This document shows positions 7,798 through 14,969 of a stretch of 28,588 nt of DNA, piece by piece; the first letter of the stretch is position 1; the number at the start of each line of letters is the position of its first letter. Origin of the DNA: CAKSIW01 sp045576435 (lineage in GTDB: Bacteria > Bacillota > Clostridia > Monoglobales > Monoglobaceae); assembly GCA_045576435.1 (NCBI GenBank), contig JAZNGL010000066.1:1-28588 (forward strand), in the 5' to 3' direction. The notes beneath the pieces are model-generated. The model was not told the DNA's origin, did not search any database, and saw only the letters and a list, made by a program, of their open reading frames with translations. A program made the position numbers and the translations under genes.

Positions 7798-8328
7798 ATG
7801 AAAATAAACAGGATTGTTAAAATTGGAATGTTAACGGCAATTGCCTATCTTCTGCAAATGTTAGGAAGCTTTATGGGTCTTAAGGTTGCAGGCTTTTTAG
7901 AAATTGAATTTTCGGATTTACCTGCCTTAATCGGAGCACTTGCAATGGGGCCTGTTAGTGGAGTTTTGATAGAGCTTTTTAAAAATCTTCTTCATTGCCT
8001 TTCCACTTCAACGGGGTTTGTTGGTGAGTTTGCAAATTTTGTTATAAACGGAATATTTGTGCTTGTTGCAGGATTAATTTACAAAAAAAACAGAACCCGT
8101 AAAGGTGCGTTAATAGCAATGGGAATGGCAACAATTGTTATGGTGGTGATGGGAGTGGTTGCAAATCTTTATATAATGCTTCCTCTCTATATGCCGGATG
8201 CTGAACTTGCAGTTAAAATGAAACTTGTAACATATACTATAGTTCCGTTTAATATCTGCAGAGGCGTTGCGTTATCTGCAATCACATTTTTGTGTTACAA
8301 AAAATTAAAGGGTGCTTTAAAACTATAA
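7798..8328 (+). CDS. ribU: Riboflavin ECF-transporter S component RibU
   Basis: The 176-residue membrane protein has about six helices and is the substrate-binding (S) subunit of an energy-coupling-factor transporter for riboflavin. The diagnostic stretch FLEIEFSDLPALIGALAMGP (about 41-60) matches RibU, and GELANF-like EFANFVINGIF follows. The FMN riboswitch upstream supports the substrate call. It needs the shared EcfA/A'/T module, which is not in this window. I use the ATG at 7798, since AGGGGG at 7786-7791 precedes it. The frame is open further upstream, but that would run through the terminator. Confidence 0.95.
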   Translation: MKINRIVKIGMLTAIAYLLQMLGSFMGLKVAGFLEIEFSDLPALIGALAMGPVSGVLIELFKNLLHCLSTSTGFVGEFANFVINGIFVLVAGLIYKKNRTRKGALIAMGMATIVMVVMGVVANLYIMLPLYMPDAELAVKMKLVTYTIVPFNICRGVALSAITFLCYKKLKGALKL

Positions 8329-8361
8329 AATAAGGTGTAGCGCTTTGCTACACCTTATTTT
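8327..8361. terminator. Bidirectional terminator between ribU and mscL
   Basis: A perfect 15-bp stem (AAAATAAGGTGTAGC with GCTACACCTTATTTT) and loop GCTTT. It begins just before the ribU stop and ends one base before the mscL stop codon, so one hairpin serves both convergent genes. Confidence 0.9.
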
Positions 8362-8808
8362 TTATTCAGCGTTCTTTTCCTCAAGTGCAGGAACTGATGA
8401 TGCCTTTAACAAATCACGAATTTCTGTTAAAAGCTCTTCTTGAGTTGGCGCTTTAGGAGCTTCTTCTTGTGGTGGAAGCTCTTTTTTAAATGGATTTTTG
8501 CTCATGAGCCTAATAATCATAAAGATAGAAAAAGATATAATCAAGAAGTTAACAATGTTTTGAATGAAACTACCATAGAGAATGGCAGCCTCAGGCTTAA
8601 CAACTGTTGTTCCGTCAACAATAGCTTCGGACAAAACGAATTTTAAGGATTTGAAATCCATGCCGGCAGTGGCTGCACCGAAAATTGGCATTATGATATC
8701 ATTAACCAGGGATGTTACAATAGTACCAAAAGCACCGCCGATAATAACGCCGACAGCCATATCAACTACATTGCCCTTAAAGGCAAATTTTTTAAATTCT
8801 TTAAACAT
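8362..8808 (-). CDS. mscL: Large-conductance mechanosensitive channel MscL
   Basis: The 148-residue protein forms a homopentameric membrane channel that opens under membrane tension and lets out solutes on osmotic downshock. The N-terminal amphipathic segment and pore helix are typical: FKEFKKFAFKGNVVDMAVGVIIGGAFGTIVTSLVND (about 2-37). A periplasmic-side loop and a second helix near 80-102 follow, ending in the cluster RLMSKNPFKKE. The C-terminal helix (EELLTEIRDLLK) is the cytoplasmic bundle. GGAGG at 8815-8819 precedes the ATG. It is a single gene with its own promoter. Confidence 0.97.
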   Translation of the reverse strand: MFKEFKKFAFKGNVVDMAVGVIIGGAFGTIVTSLVNDIIMPIFGAATAGMDFKSLKFVLSEAIVDGTTVVKPEAAILYGSFIQNIVNFLIISFSIFMIIRLMSKNPFKKELPPQEEAPKAPTQEELLTEIRDLLKASSVPALEEKNAE

Positions 8809-8843
8809 AAAAAACCTCCAAGTAATTAAAATTTGTTTATCTT

Positions 8844-8872
8844 ATTTTATCAGTAAAAATAAAAAATGTCAA
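8844..8872 (-). promoter_or_regulatory. Promoter of mscL
   Basis: On the minus strand TTGACA (8867-8872), 17 bp, TAAAAT (8844-8849), with TGA directly before the -10 acting as an extended -10 element. It lies about 36 bp from the start codon. Confidence 0.8.
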
Positions 8873-8900
8873 ATTTATTGTATTTTCGTCAATCTTACCA

Positions 8901-8929
8901 TAGACAAAGCCAAAAAAAAGGTATATAAT
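8901..8929 (+). promoter_or_regulatory. Promoter of typA
   Basis: TAGACA (8901-8906), 17 bp, TATAAT (8924-8929). It is divergent from the mscL promoter, with 28 bp between the two -35 boxes. Confidence 0.75.
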
Positions 8930-8958
8930 AAAAACGTTCTAAAAAAAGGAGATAAAAT

Positions 8959-10782
8959 ATGAAAAGAGAAGATTTAAGAAATATTGCTATAATTGCCCAT
9001 GTTGACCATGGTAAAACAACTTTGGTTGATGAGATGTTGAAGCAGGGTGGAGTGTATCGTGAAAACCAGGTGGTTGAGGATCGTGTTATGGATAATGGCG
9101 ACCTCGAGCGTGAAAGGGGAATAACAATCCTTGCAAAAAACACCTCAGTGCATTATAAAAATATTAAAATGAATATAATCGACACTCCCGGACATGCAGA
9201 TTTTGGCGGAGAGGTTGAACGTATTCTGAAAATGGTTAATGGTGTTATATTACTTGTTGATGCAGCTGAAGGTCCTATGCCTCAAACAAGATTTGTTTTG
9301 CAGAAGGCTTTGGAAATGAAGCATAGGATTATTATTGTTGTCAATAAAATTGACAGACCGGATTCCAGACTTAACGAAATTGGTGACGAGGTTCTTGAAC
9401 TATTGTTGGATTTGGATGCAAATGATGAGCAATTGGATAGTCCGATAGTATATTGCTCGGGCAGAGCGGGAACTGCGTCACTTAATCCAAATCAACAAGG
9501 TGAAAACCTGGAAGTCTTATTCAAAACCATTGCTGATTATATTCCTGCCCCCGAAGGTGATGACGAGGGCGAGCTGCAAATGCTGGTGTCATCTATTGAT
9601 TATAACGAATATGTTGGAAGAATGGCAATAGGCAGAATTGAAAGAGGCTCAATCAAGCAAAACCAGGAAATCATGGTTTGTGATTATCATGAAAAACACC
9701 AGCCATATAAAGCAAAAGTTGCTAATATTTATCAAATAGATGGACTTGGCAAAAATGCAGTTGAGGAAGCTCGTGTGGGAGATATAGTTTGCGTATCAGG
9801 TATTACGGATGTTTCAATCGGCGATACGATTACATCAACCTTAGAACCTGTTGCTCTTCCTTTTGTCAAGATTGGTGAACCAACCATTGAAATGACATTT
9901 TCTGTTAATGATAGTCCGTTTGCAGGAAGAGAAGGAAAATTTGTTACATCTCGTCAAATCAGAGAAAGACTGCATAGAGAGATGCTTAAGGATGTTTCGT
10001 TGAGAGTGACGGACGGAGAGACGACGGATAGTTTCCGTGTTGCAGGCAGGGGCGAAATGCATATTTCGATATTGATTGAAACCATGCGTCGTGAAGGATA
10101 TGAATTTGCTGTCAGCACTCCGAAAGTATTATTTAAGGAAATTAATGGACAAAAGCATGAACCGGTTGAAAGACTTTTAATCGATGTCCCTGAAACATCA
10201 ATGGGAGCGGTTATGGAAAAGATGGGTTCACGAAAAGCAGAGCTTATGCATATGTCCCCGCAGGGTGACAGAATGAGACTTGAATATCTGATACCTGCAA
10301 GAGGTTTGCTTGGATATAGAAATGAGTTTTTAACCGATACCAAGGGTGAAGGAATTCTGAATTCGGTATTTTATGATTACCAGCCATATAAAGGAGATAT
10401 TACAAGAAGATTCACAGGTTCGCTTGTTTCGTTTGATACAGGTGAGGCGGTCGGTTATGGGCTTTTCAAGGTTCAAGACAGAGGCTTTTTGTTTATTGAA
10501 CCGGGAACTCCTGTTTATGAAGGGATGGTTGTTGGATATTCACCAAAGCTTGAGGATTTGGCGGTTAATGTTTGCAAAAAGAAACAACTCACAAACACTC
10601 GTGCATCAGGAAGCGATGAGGCATTAAAGCTCGTTCCTCCTGTTAAATTGAGTCTTGAAGCAAGCATTGAGTTTTTAGCTGACGATGAGCTTTTGGAGGT
10701 AACCCCCAAGAGCCTCAGGCTCAGAAAGAGAATTCTTAATACTCAGCTAAGATTAAAGAGTAACAGTAAAAACAAAAAATAA
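8959..10782 (+). CDS. typA: Ribosome-associated GTPase TypA/BipA
   Basis: The 607-residue translational GTPase belongs to the EF-G-like group that binds ribosomes and affects 50S assembly and stress or low-temperature growth. The G domain shows the P loop AHVDHGKTT (14-22), switch I RERGITI, G3 DTPGHADF and G4 NKID. EF-G-like domain II, domains III and V, and the TypA-specific C-terminal domain (for example RASGSDEALKLVPP) follow. Length fits the family. AGGAGAT (8947-8953) is the ribosome binding site. A stem-loop follows the stop codon. Confidence 0.97.
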   Translation: MKREDLRNIAIIAHVDHGKTTLVDEMLKQGGVYRENQVVEDRVMDNGDLERERGITILAKNTSVHYKNIKMNIIDTPGHADFGGEVERILKMVNGVILLVDAAEGPMPQTRFVLQKALEMKHRIIIVVNKIDRPDSRLNEIGDEVLELLLDLDANDEQLDSPIVYCSGRAGTASLNPNQQGENLEVLFKTIADYIPAPEGDDEGELQMLVSSIDYNEYVGRMAIGRIERGSIKQNQEIMVCDYHEKHQPYKAKVANIYQIDGLGKNAVEEARVGDIVCVSGITDVSIGDTITSTLEPVALPFVKIGEPTIEMTFSVNDSPFAGREGKFVTSRQIRERLHREMLKDVSLRVTDGETTDSFRVAGRGEMHISILIETMRREGYEFAVSTPKVLFKEINGQKHEPVERLLIDVPETSMGAVMEKMGSRKAELMHMSPQGDRMRLEYLIPARGLLGYRNEFLTDTKGEGILNSVFYDYQPYKGDITRRFTGSLVSFDTGEAVGYGLFKVQDRGFLFIEPGTPVYEGMVVGYSPKLEDLAVNVCKKKQLTNTRASGSDEALKLVPPVKLSLEASIEFLADDELLEVTPKSLRLRKRILNTQLRLKSNSKNKK

Positions 10783-10798
10783 TATAACTTTCTAACAG

Positions 10799-10830
10799 AA
10801 TTGAGCGCAACAATCTTGTTGTGCTCAATT
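10799..10830 (+). terminator. Stem-loop terminator of typA
   Basis: A 14-bp stem (AATTGAGCGCAACA with TGTTGTGCTCAATT, one wobble) with loop ATCT. The trailing sequence TTGTTATAG is only moderately U-rich, so termination may be partial. Confidence 0.65.
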
Positions 10831-10846
10831 TGTTATAGAAGTATTA

Positions 10847-10873
10847 CATAAGTGTTCAAAAAGAACACATATG
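10847..10873. promoter_or_regulatory. 27-bp palindrome upstream of xre, candidate operator
   Basis: Half-sites CATAAGTGTTC and GAACACATATG are separated by AAAAA and match at 10 of 11 positions. It lies 50 bp upstream of a gene for a small Xre-type DNA-binding protein. Such proteins often bind palindromes at their own promoters. No gene overlaps it, and no U run follows, so a terminator is unlikely. Confidence 0.5.
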
Positions 10874-10922
10874 TAGGCAAGAATGTTTTTCTGATGTTAT
10901 ATACTGTCTTTGAGGTGAGAAT

Positions 10923-11156
10923 ATGTATATAGCAACTCTTGATTCGGAAAAGGTTGGAAAAACAGTTGCTTTTTTCCGGCAACAAAAAGGTGTTTCACAA
11001 GAAGTTTTGAGTGGTTTGGCGGATATAGGGAGAAGTCATCTTAGTGCAATTGAAAGAGGCGAGAGAAAACCAACGCTTGAAACGCTTTATAAAATTTGCA
11101 ATGCTCTTGATATAAAAATGAGTGTGTTTATGTTAAAATTAGAGGAAGTATTATGA
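10923..11156 (+). CDS. Small Xre-family helix-turn-helix regulator
   Basis: The 77-residue protein is essentially a single Cro/C1-type HTH domain (about 9-66): VGKTVAFFRQQKGVSQEVLSG is followed by the recognition-helix region RSHLSAIERGERKPTLETL. It has no ligand or dimerisation domain beyond this, as in many small autoregulators. GAGGTGAG (10912-10919) precedes the ATG. It ends 10 bp before comFC and is likely co-transcribed with it. Its target is unknown; the palindrome at 10847-10873 is a good candidate. Confidence 0.9.
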   Translation: MYIATLDSEKVGKTVAFFRQQKGVSQEVLSGLADIGRSHLSAIERGERKPTLETLYKICNALDIKMSVFMLKLEEVL

Positions 11157-11166
11157 AGAGGTAAAT

Positions 11167-11892
11167 ATGAGAATCCTAACCTTTCTAAAAAACATAATTT
11201 TTCCGCCAAGGTGCGTGTTTTGTGATAGGATTATGGAGCCCAATGTCATGGCGTCTGTTTGTGGCAAGTGTTCAAAGGATCTGGATTTTTGCACTGAACA
11301 CACATGTTGCAGAAAATGCGGAAAACCGATTGTCAGCTTTGCTGAAAAACAATGGTGCTATTTTTGTCTTAATGAAAAGAAAAAGTATTTTGACAGAATT
11401 TCATCGGTGTTTGTTTATGATGGGAACATCAGGGAGTCAATACTGAGATATAAGTTTTCCAGATTGAGCGGATATTCAAAAACTTATGCTGAATGTATGG
11501 CGGTGAAATTTTTTGAAGAATTTGATGGTCTTAACATAGATTGTATATGTGCAGTTCCGTCACATTCGAATAGAAAAACCGAGAATGAATTTGACCATGT
11601 TGGAAAGCTTTGTAAAGGGCTTGAAAAGATTATTGAAATCAAATTTGAACGTGGGATTTTGAAAAAAATACGAAAAACAAAACGGCAGAGTCTTCTAAGC
11701 TATGAAGAACGAAGAAAAAATCTTGATGGGAGCATTATTGTTAAAAGACCTGAAATAGTCGAGAGTAAGAGGGTTTTGCTTGTTGATGACATTTGTACAA
11801 CTCGTTCAACAATTATGGAATGCTCAAAGATGTTAAAACAAGCAGGAGCATCCAAAGTCTATGCCCTCACAATTGCAACAACTTTGAAGTGA
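11167..11892 (+). CDS. comFC: ComF/ComFC-family phosphoribosyltransferase-like protein
   Basis: The 241-residue protein has the ComFC plan. An N-terminal zinc-binding region carries four CxxC-type pairs (CVFC, CGKC, CRKC, CYFC; about 17-66). A type I phosphoribosyltransferase domain follows, with the PRPP-loop region VLLVDDICTTRST at 203-215. ComFC is needed for natural transformation, probably in the cytosolic handling of incoming single-stranded DNA. No comFA helicase gene is next to it. The usual TTG of the PRPP loop is TTR here (Arg213), which may weaken nucleotide binding. AAGAGG is the ribosome binding site. Confidence 0.88.
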   Translation: MRILTFLKNIIFPPRCVFCDRIMEPNVMASVCGKCSKDLDFCTEHTCCRKCGKPIVSFAEKQWCYFCLNEKKKYFDRISSVFVYDGNIRESILRYKFSRLSGYSKTYAECMAVKFFEEFDGLNIDCICAVPSHSNRKTENEFDHVGKLCKGLEKIIEIKFERGILKKIRKTKRQSLLSYEERRKNLDGSIIVKRPEIVESKRVLLVDDICTTRSTIMECSKMLKQAGASKVYALTIATTLK

Positions 11893-11954
11893 AATTAGTT
11901 AAAAATGAATTCTAGGGGTATTTTTTGAGCAAATAAAAGGATTTTCCCAAAATA

Positions 11955-11961
11955 TGTCGAA
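11955..11961 (+). promoter_or_regulatory. Possible Spo0A box (TGTCGAA)
   Basis: TGTCGAA matches the Spo0A-box consensus and lies in the comFC-gyrA gap, just before a hairpin. A 7-mer is expected a few times in a window this size by chance, so this is only a pointer. Confidence 0.2.
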
Positions 11962-11988
11962 TATAAAAAGGAGAGTCCTTTTTATATT
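11960..11988. repeat. Perfect 13-bp inverted repeat between comFC and gyrA
   Basis: AATATAAAAAGGA and TCCTTTTTATATT flank a 3-nt GAG loop. The T run is inside the stem, so the hairpin may end the xre-comFC transcript in either direction. It is not a classical terminator because no T run follows the stem. Confidence 0.5.
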
Positions 11989-12024
11989 GCAAAAATAAAG
12001 GAAACATGAGTTAAAAGCGATTTT

Positions 12025-12054
12025 TTGACGGAAATCTCGCAAATTGCTTAACAT
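12025..12054 (+). promoter_or_regulatory. Possible gyrA promoter
   Basis: TTGACG (12025-12030), 18 bp, TAACAT (12049-12054). The transcript would start about 17 nt before the gyrA ATG, just upstream of the strong GGAGGAGG site. Confidence 0.4.
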
Positions 12055-12077
12055 AACCCCACGGAGGAGGAAAAATA

Positions 12078-14600
12078 ATGGCAAACGAAAACAACAACGA
12101 AATATTGTTTGATGCGTCAAAGCTCAACATAGTTCCGGTTGAAATTGAAAAGGAAATGCGCAAGTCGTATATTGAATATGCGATGTCTGTTATTGTCGGA
12201 CGTGCATTGCCTGATGTTCGTGATGGACTTAAGCCTGTTCACCGTCGTATTTTATATGCGATGTATGAAGATGGCTTTACGCCTGAAAAGGAATACAGAA
12301 AGTGTGCAACAACCGTTGGTAATGTTCTTGGTAGATACCATCCACATGGTGATGCATCTGTTTATGATGCTTTAGTGCGTATGGCACAGGATTTCACAAT
12401 GCGCTATCCAACAGTTGATGGCCATGGTAACTTTGGTTCGGTTGATGGTGACCCTGCAGCTGCATATAGATACACAGAGGCAAGAATGACAAAACTTTCA
12501 ATGCGGATGTTGACCGATATTGAAAAGGAAACTGTTGATTTTATGCCTAACTTTGATGAACGATTGAAGGAACCGGTTGTGCTTCCATCACGTTTTCCGC
12601 ATCTTTTGGTTAATGGTTCAAATGGTATTGCAGTTGGTATGGCGACAAACATTCCGCCACACAACTTAAGCGAAGTTATAGACGGAATTGTTGCGGTTAT
12701 TGACAATCCTGAAATTACAATCGATGAAATTATGGAATATATCAAGGGCCCGGATTTCCCAACGGGCGCACAGATAATGGGCGTGAACGGAATACGTTCT
12801 GCTTATCATACAGGCAGAGGTAAGATAAAACTGCGCTCAAAGGCTGTTATTGAGGATGGAAAGGATAACCGTCAGAGAATTGTTATCACAGAAATTCCAT
12901 ATATGGTTAACAAAGCAAGATTAATTGAAAAAATTGCTGAGCTTGTGCGTGAAAAGCGCGTTGAGGGAATTGCGGATTTGCGTGACGAGTCAGACCGTGA
13001 TGGTATGCGAATAGTTGTTGAGGTAAAACGCGATGCCAATGCAACTGTAATTTTGAATCAGCTCTATAAATATACTCAGCTTGAGGATAGCTTTGGCATT
13101 ATTATGCTTGCGCTTGTTGATCAGGTTGAGCCAAAGGTGCTTAATTTGCGCGAGATATTAGACCATTATATTAACTTCCAGAAGGATGTTATAATAAGAA
13201 GAACTCGTTTCGACAAAAAGAAAGCTGAGGCAAGAGCACATATACTCGAAGGTCTTAGAATTGCACTCGATAACATTGACGAAATAATAAATATAATTCG
13301 AAATAGTTATAATGATGCGAAGGTAAGATTGATTGAACGATTTGAGTTTTCTGATATTCAGGCTCAGGCAATTCTTGATATGCGTCTTGTCCGTTTGCAG
13401 GGTTTGGAACGTGAAAAAATCGATAATGAATATAATGAACTTATGGCACTCATTGCGGAACTTACCGAAATTCTTGGCAGTGAACAAAAAGTGCTTGAAA
13501 TTCTTAAAAAGGAAATTCTTGAAATCCGTGAAAAATTCGGGGATGAGAGAAGAACTTCAATTGAGCCTACTGTTGACGATATTGATATTGAAGACCTTAT
13601 TGAAGAAGAGGATAATGTTATAACCATGACAAATCAGGGTTATATCAAACGTTTGGCAGCAGATACTTATAAGAGCCAAAGACGTGGTGGAAAAGGTATA
13701 ATTGGAATGCAAACAAAAGAAGAGGATTTTGTTAAAACCATGTTTGTGGCATCAACACATTCCTATGTTTTATTCTTCACTAACACAGGCAGAATGTATC
13801 GAATAAAAGCATATGAAATTCCGGAAACAGGTCGTCAGGCTAAGGGTACGGCAATTGTTAATCTGCTTGAACTTGAGGCGGGCGAAAAAATTTCGGCAAT
13901 GATTCCTGTTCGCGAATATAAAGAGAACGAATTTTTAATTATGGCAACTCGCAATGGTGTAATTAAAAAGACAAGCATAATGGAATATAGCAATGCTCCT
14001 AAGGGTGGAAAGATTGCCATAAATCTTGATGAGGATGACGAACTCATAAATGTTAAAATTACAGATGGCAGCTATGATGTATTCATAGGAACACATCTTG
14101 GAAAAATGATAAGATTCTCCGAACAGGATGCAAGACCTTTAGGCAGAGTTTCACACGGTGTTAGAGGCATTACACTTAAAGATGGCGATTATGTTGTTGG
14201 TATGGATGTTATGCATGATGGCGATGAGTCTAAGCTTCTTATTGTTAGTGAACGTGGATATGGCAAAAAGACGGAACTTTCTGAATATAAATGTCAGGGC
14301 AGAGGCGGTCAAGGAACAACTTCGTATAGGATAAGTGATGAAACGGGAGCAATTTCCGGATTCAATCTTGTTACAGATGATGACGATGTTATTTTGATTA
14401 CCTCCGAGGGCATAATAATCCGAATTAAAACAGAGGAAATCAGCTTGCTTAAGAGAGTCACAAAGGGCGTTCGATTGATGCGTCTTGGTGAAGGTGTTGA
14501 AATCGTATCAGTTGCCACTGTTGAGAAAGAGGATGAGGATCCGGCAGAAGAGAATGATTTGGAAAATGGTATTGTTGAAAATGCTGCAGAAGAAGAATAA
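12078..14600 (+). CDS. gyrA: DNA gyrase subunit A
   Basis: The 840-residue subunit A of gyrase cuts and rejoins DNA, and with GyrB introduces negative supercoils using ATP. The catalytic tyrosine is Tyr132 in AAAYRYTEARM. The quinolone-resistance region reads HPHGDASVYD (88-97), so the positions equal to E. coli Ser83 and Asp87 are Ala93 and Asp97. The GyrA box QRRGGKG near residue 534 and the beta-pinwheel domain mark it as gyrase rather than topoisomerase IV. The tail is very acidic, as usual. GGAGGAGG (12063-12070) is a strong ribosome binding site. gyrB is not adjacent, unlike the common dnaA-recF-gyrB-gyrA order. Confidence 0.97.
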   Translation: MANENNNEILFDASKLNIVPVEIEKEMRKSYIEYAMSVIVGRALPDVRDGLKPVHRRILYAMYEDGFTPEKEYRKCATTVGNVLGRYHPHGDASVYDALVRMAQDFTMRYPTVDGHGNFGSVDGDPAAAYRYTEARMTKLSMRMLTDIEKETVDFMPNFDERLKEPVVLPSRFPHLLVNGSNGIAVGMATNIPPHNLSEVIDGIVAVIDNPEITIDEIMEYIKGPDFPTGAQIMGVNGIRSAYHTGRGKIKLRSKAVIEDGKDNRQRIVITEIPYMVNKARLIEKIAELVREKRVEGIADLRDESDRDGMRIVVEVKRDANATVILNQLYKYTQLEDSFGIIMLALVDQVEPKVLNLREILDHYINFQKDVIIRRTRFDKKKAEARAHILEGLRIALDNIDEIINIIRNSYNDAKVRLIERFEFSDIQAQAILDMRLVRLQGLEREKIDNEYNELMALIAELTEILGSEQKVLEILKKEILEIREKFGDERRTSIEPTVDDIDIEDLIEEEDNVITMTNQGYIKRLAADTYKSQRRGGKGIIGMQTKEEDFVKTMFVASTHSYVLFFTNTGRMYRIKAYEIPETGRQAKGTAIVNLLELEAGEKISAMIPVREYKENEFLIMATRNGVIKKTSIMEYSNAPKGGKIAINLDEDDELINVKITDGSYDVFIGTHLGKMIRFSEQDARPLGRVSHGVRGITLKDGDYVVGMDVMHDGDESKLLIVSERGYGKKTELSEYKCQGRGGQGTTSYRISDETGAISGFNLVTDDDDVILITSEGIIIRIKTEEISLLKRVTKGVRLMRLGEGVEIVSVATVEKEDEDPAEENDLENGIVENAAEEE

Positions 14601-14616
14601 ATCTACGTTTAATTTC

Positions 14617-14700
14617 TGTTGATAACTCTGTGGATAATGTGCAAATCCCCATAAAACAACGATATATGGGAACAAAAAATTAACAGCCCGATGTGGACAA
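14617..14700 (+). promoter_or_regulatory. Cluster of three DnaA-box-like sites
   Basis: TGTGGATAA (14629-14637) is the exact complement of the DnaA box TTATCCACA. TGTTGATAA (14617-14625) and TGTGGACAA (14692-14700) each differ from it by one base. All three have the same orientation. The first two are 12 bp apart, as in many origins. Confidence 0.5.
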
Positions 14701-14755
14701 ATTTTCAGTTTAAAAGCTTTTGTATATATTTATGGTTTTTAACGTGATAAGGGCA

Positions 14756-14833
14756 GGGATTTTTGGTTATAATTACGACACTTCAAATTAGACACGCAAA
14801 AATCCCGCAAACCCTTAGTGTTAAAGGGTTTGC
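14756..14833. repeat. Two adjoining inverted repeats downstream of gyrA
   Basis: GGGATTTTTG (14756-14765) is the complement of CAAAAATCCC (14797-14806). Directly next to it GCAAACCCTT (14807-14816) pairs with AAGGGTTTGC (14824-14833) over a 7-nt loop. Part of the first 3' arm (AATCCC) can instead extend the second stem with GGGAAT (14835-14840). Confidence 0.6.
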
Positions 14834-14900
14834 AGGGAATGAAAAAAATTTGATTATACAATTTCGCTAAAAATCTTTTCTTAAATTTGTGTAAATAGGC

Positions 14901-14931
14901 TCTAACATTTTTTGGGGAAATGTGTTAGAAT
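14901..14931 (+). promoter_or_regulatory. Promoter of the sugar-ABC ATPase with overlapping palindrome
   Basis: CTAACA (14902-14907), 18 bp, TAGAAT (14926-14931). The inverted repeat TCTAACA (14901-14907)/TGTTAGA (14923-14929) overlays both the -35 and the -10 boxes, with an inner CATTT/AAATG pair. This is a typical place for a repressor operator. Confidence 0.5.
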
Positions 14932-14969
14932 TAAGCGTATGGTTGAAAAAATTTAGGAGGTTATATAAA

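Larger units (their letters stand above)
14601..14969. other. Gene-free region after gyrA with DnaA-box-like sites and stem-loops
   Basis: I see no credible gene in these 369 bases. They hold three DnaA-box-like nonamers (14617-14700), an AT-rich stretch, two long inverted repeats (14756-14833) and a promoter with an overlapping palindrome (14901-14931). No simple terminator for gyrA with a T run was found near its stop codon. Confidence 0.7.

Noticed and set aside
10877..10905. Promoter candidate before xre (weak -35, TATACT)
   Set aside because: The -35 match (GCAAGA) is too poor to support a call.
11955..11961. Spo0A control of gyrA
   Set aside because: A single 7-mer match is expected by chance; kept only as a very low-confidence site.
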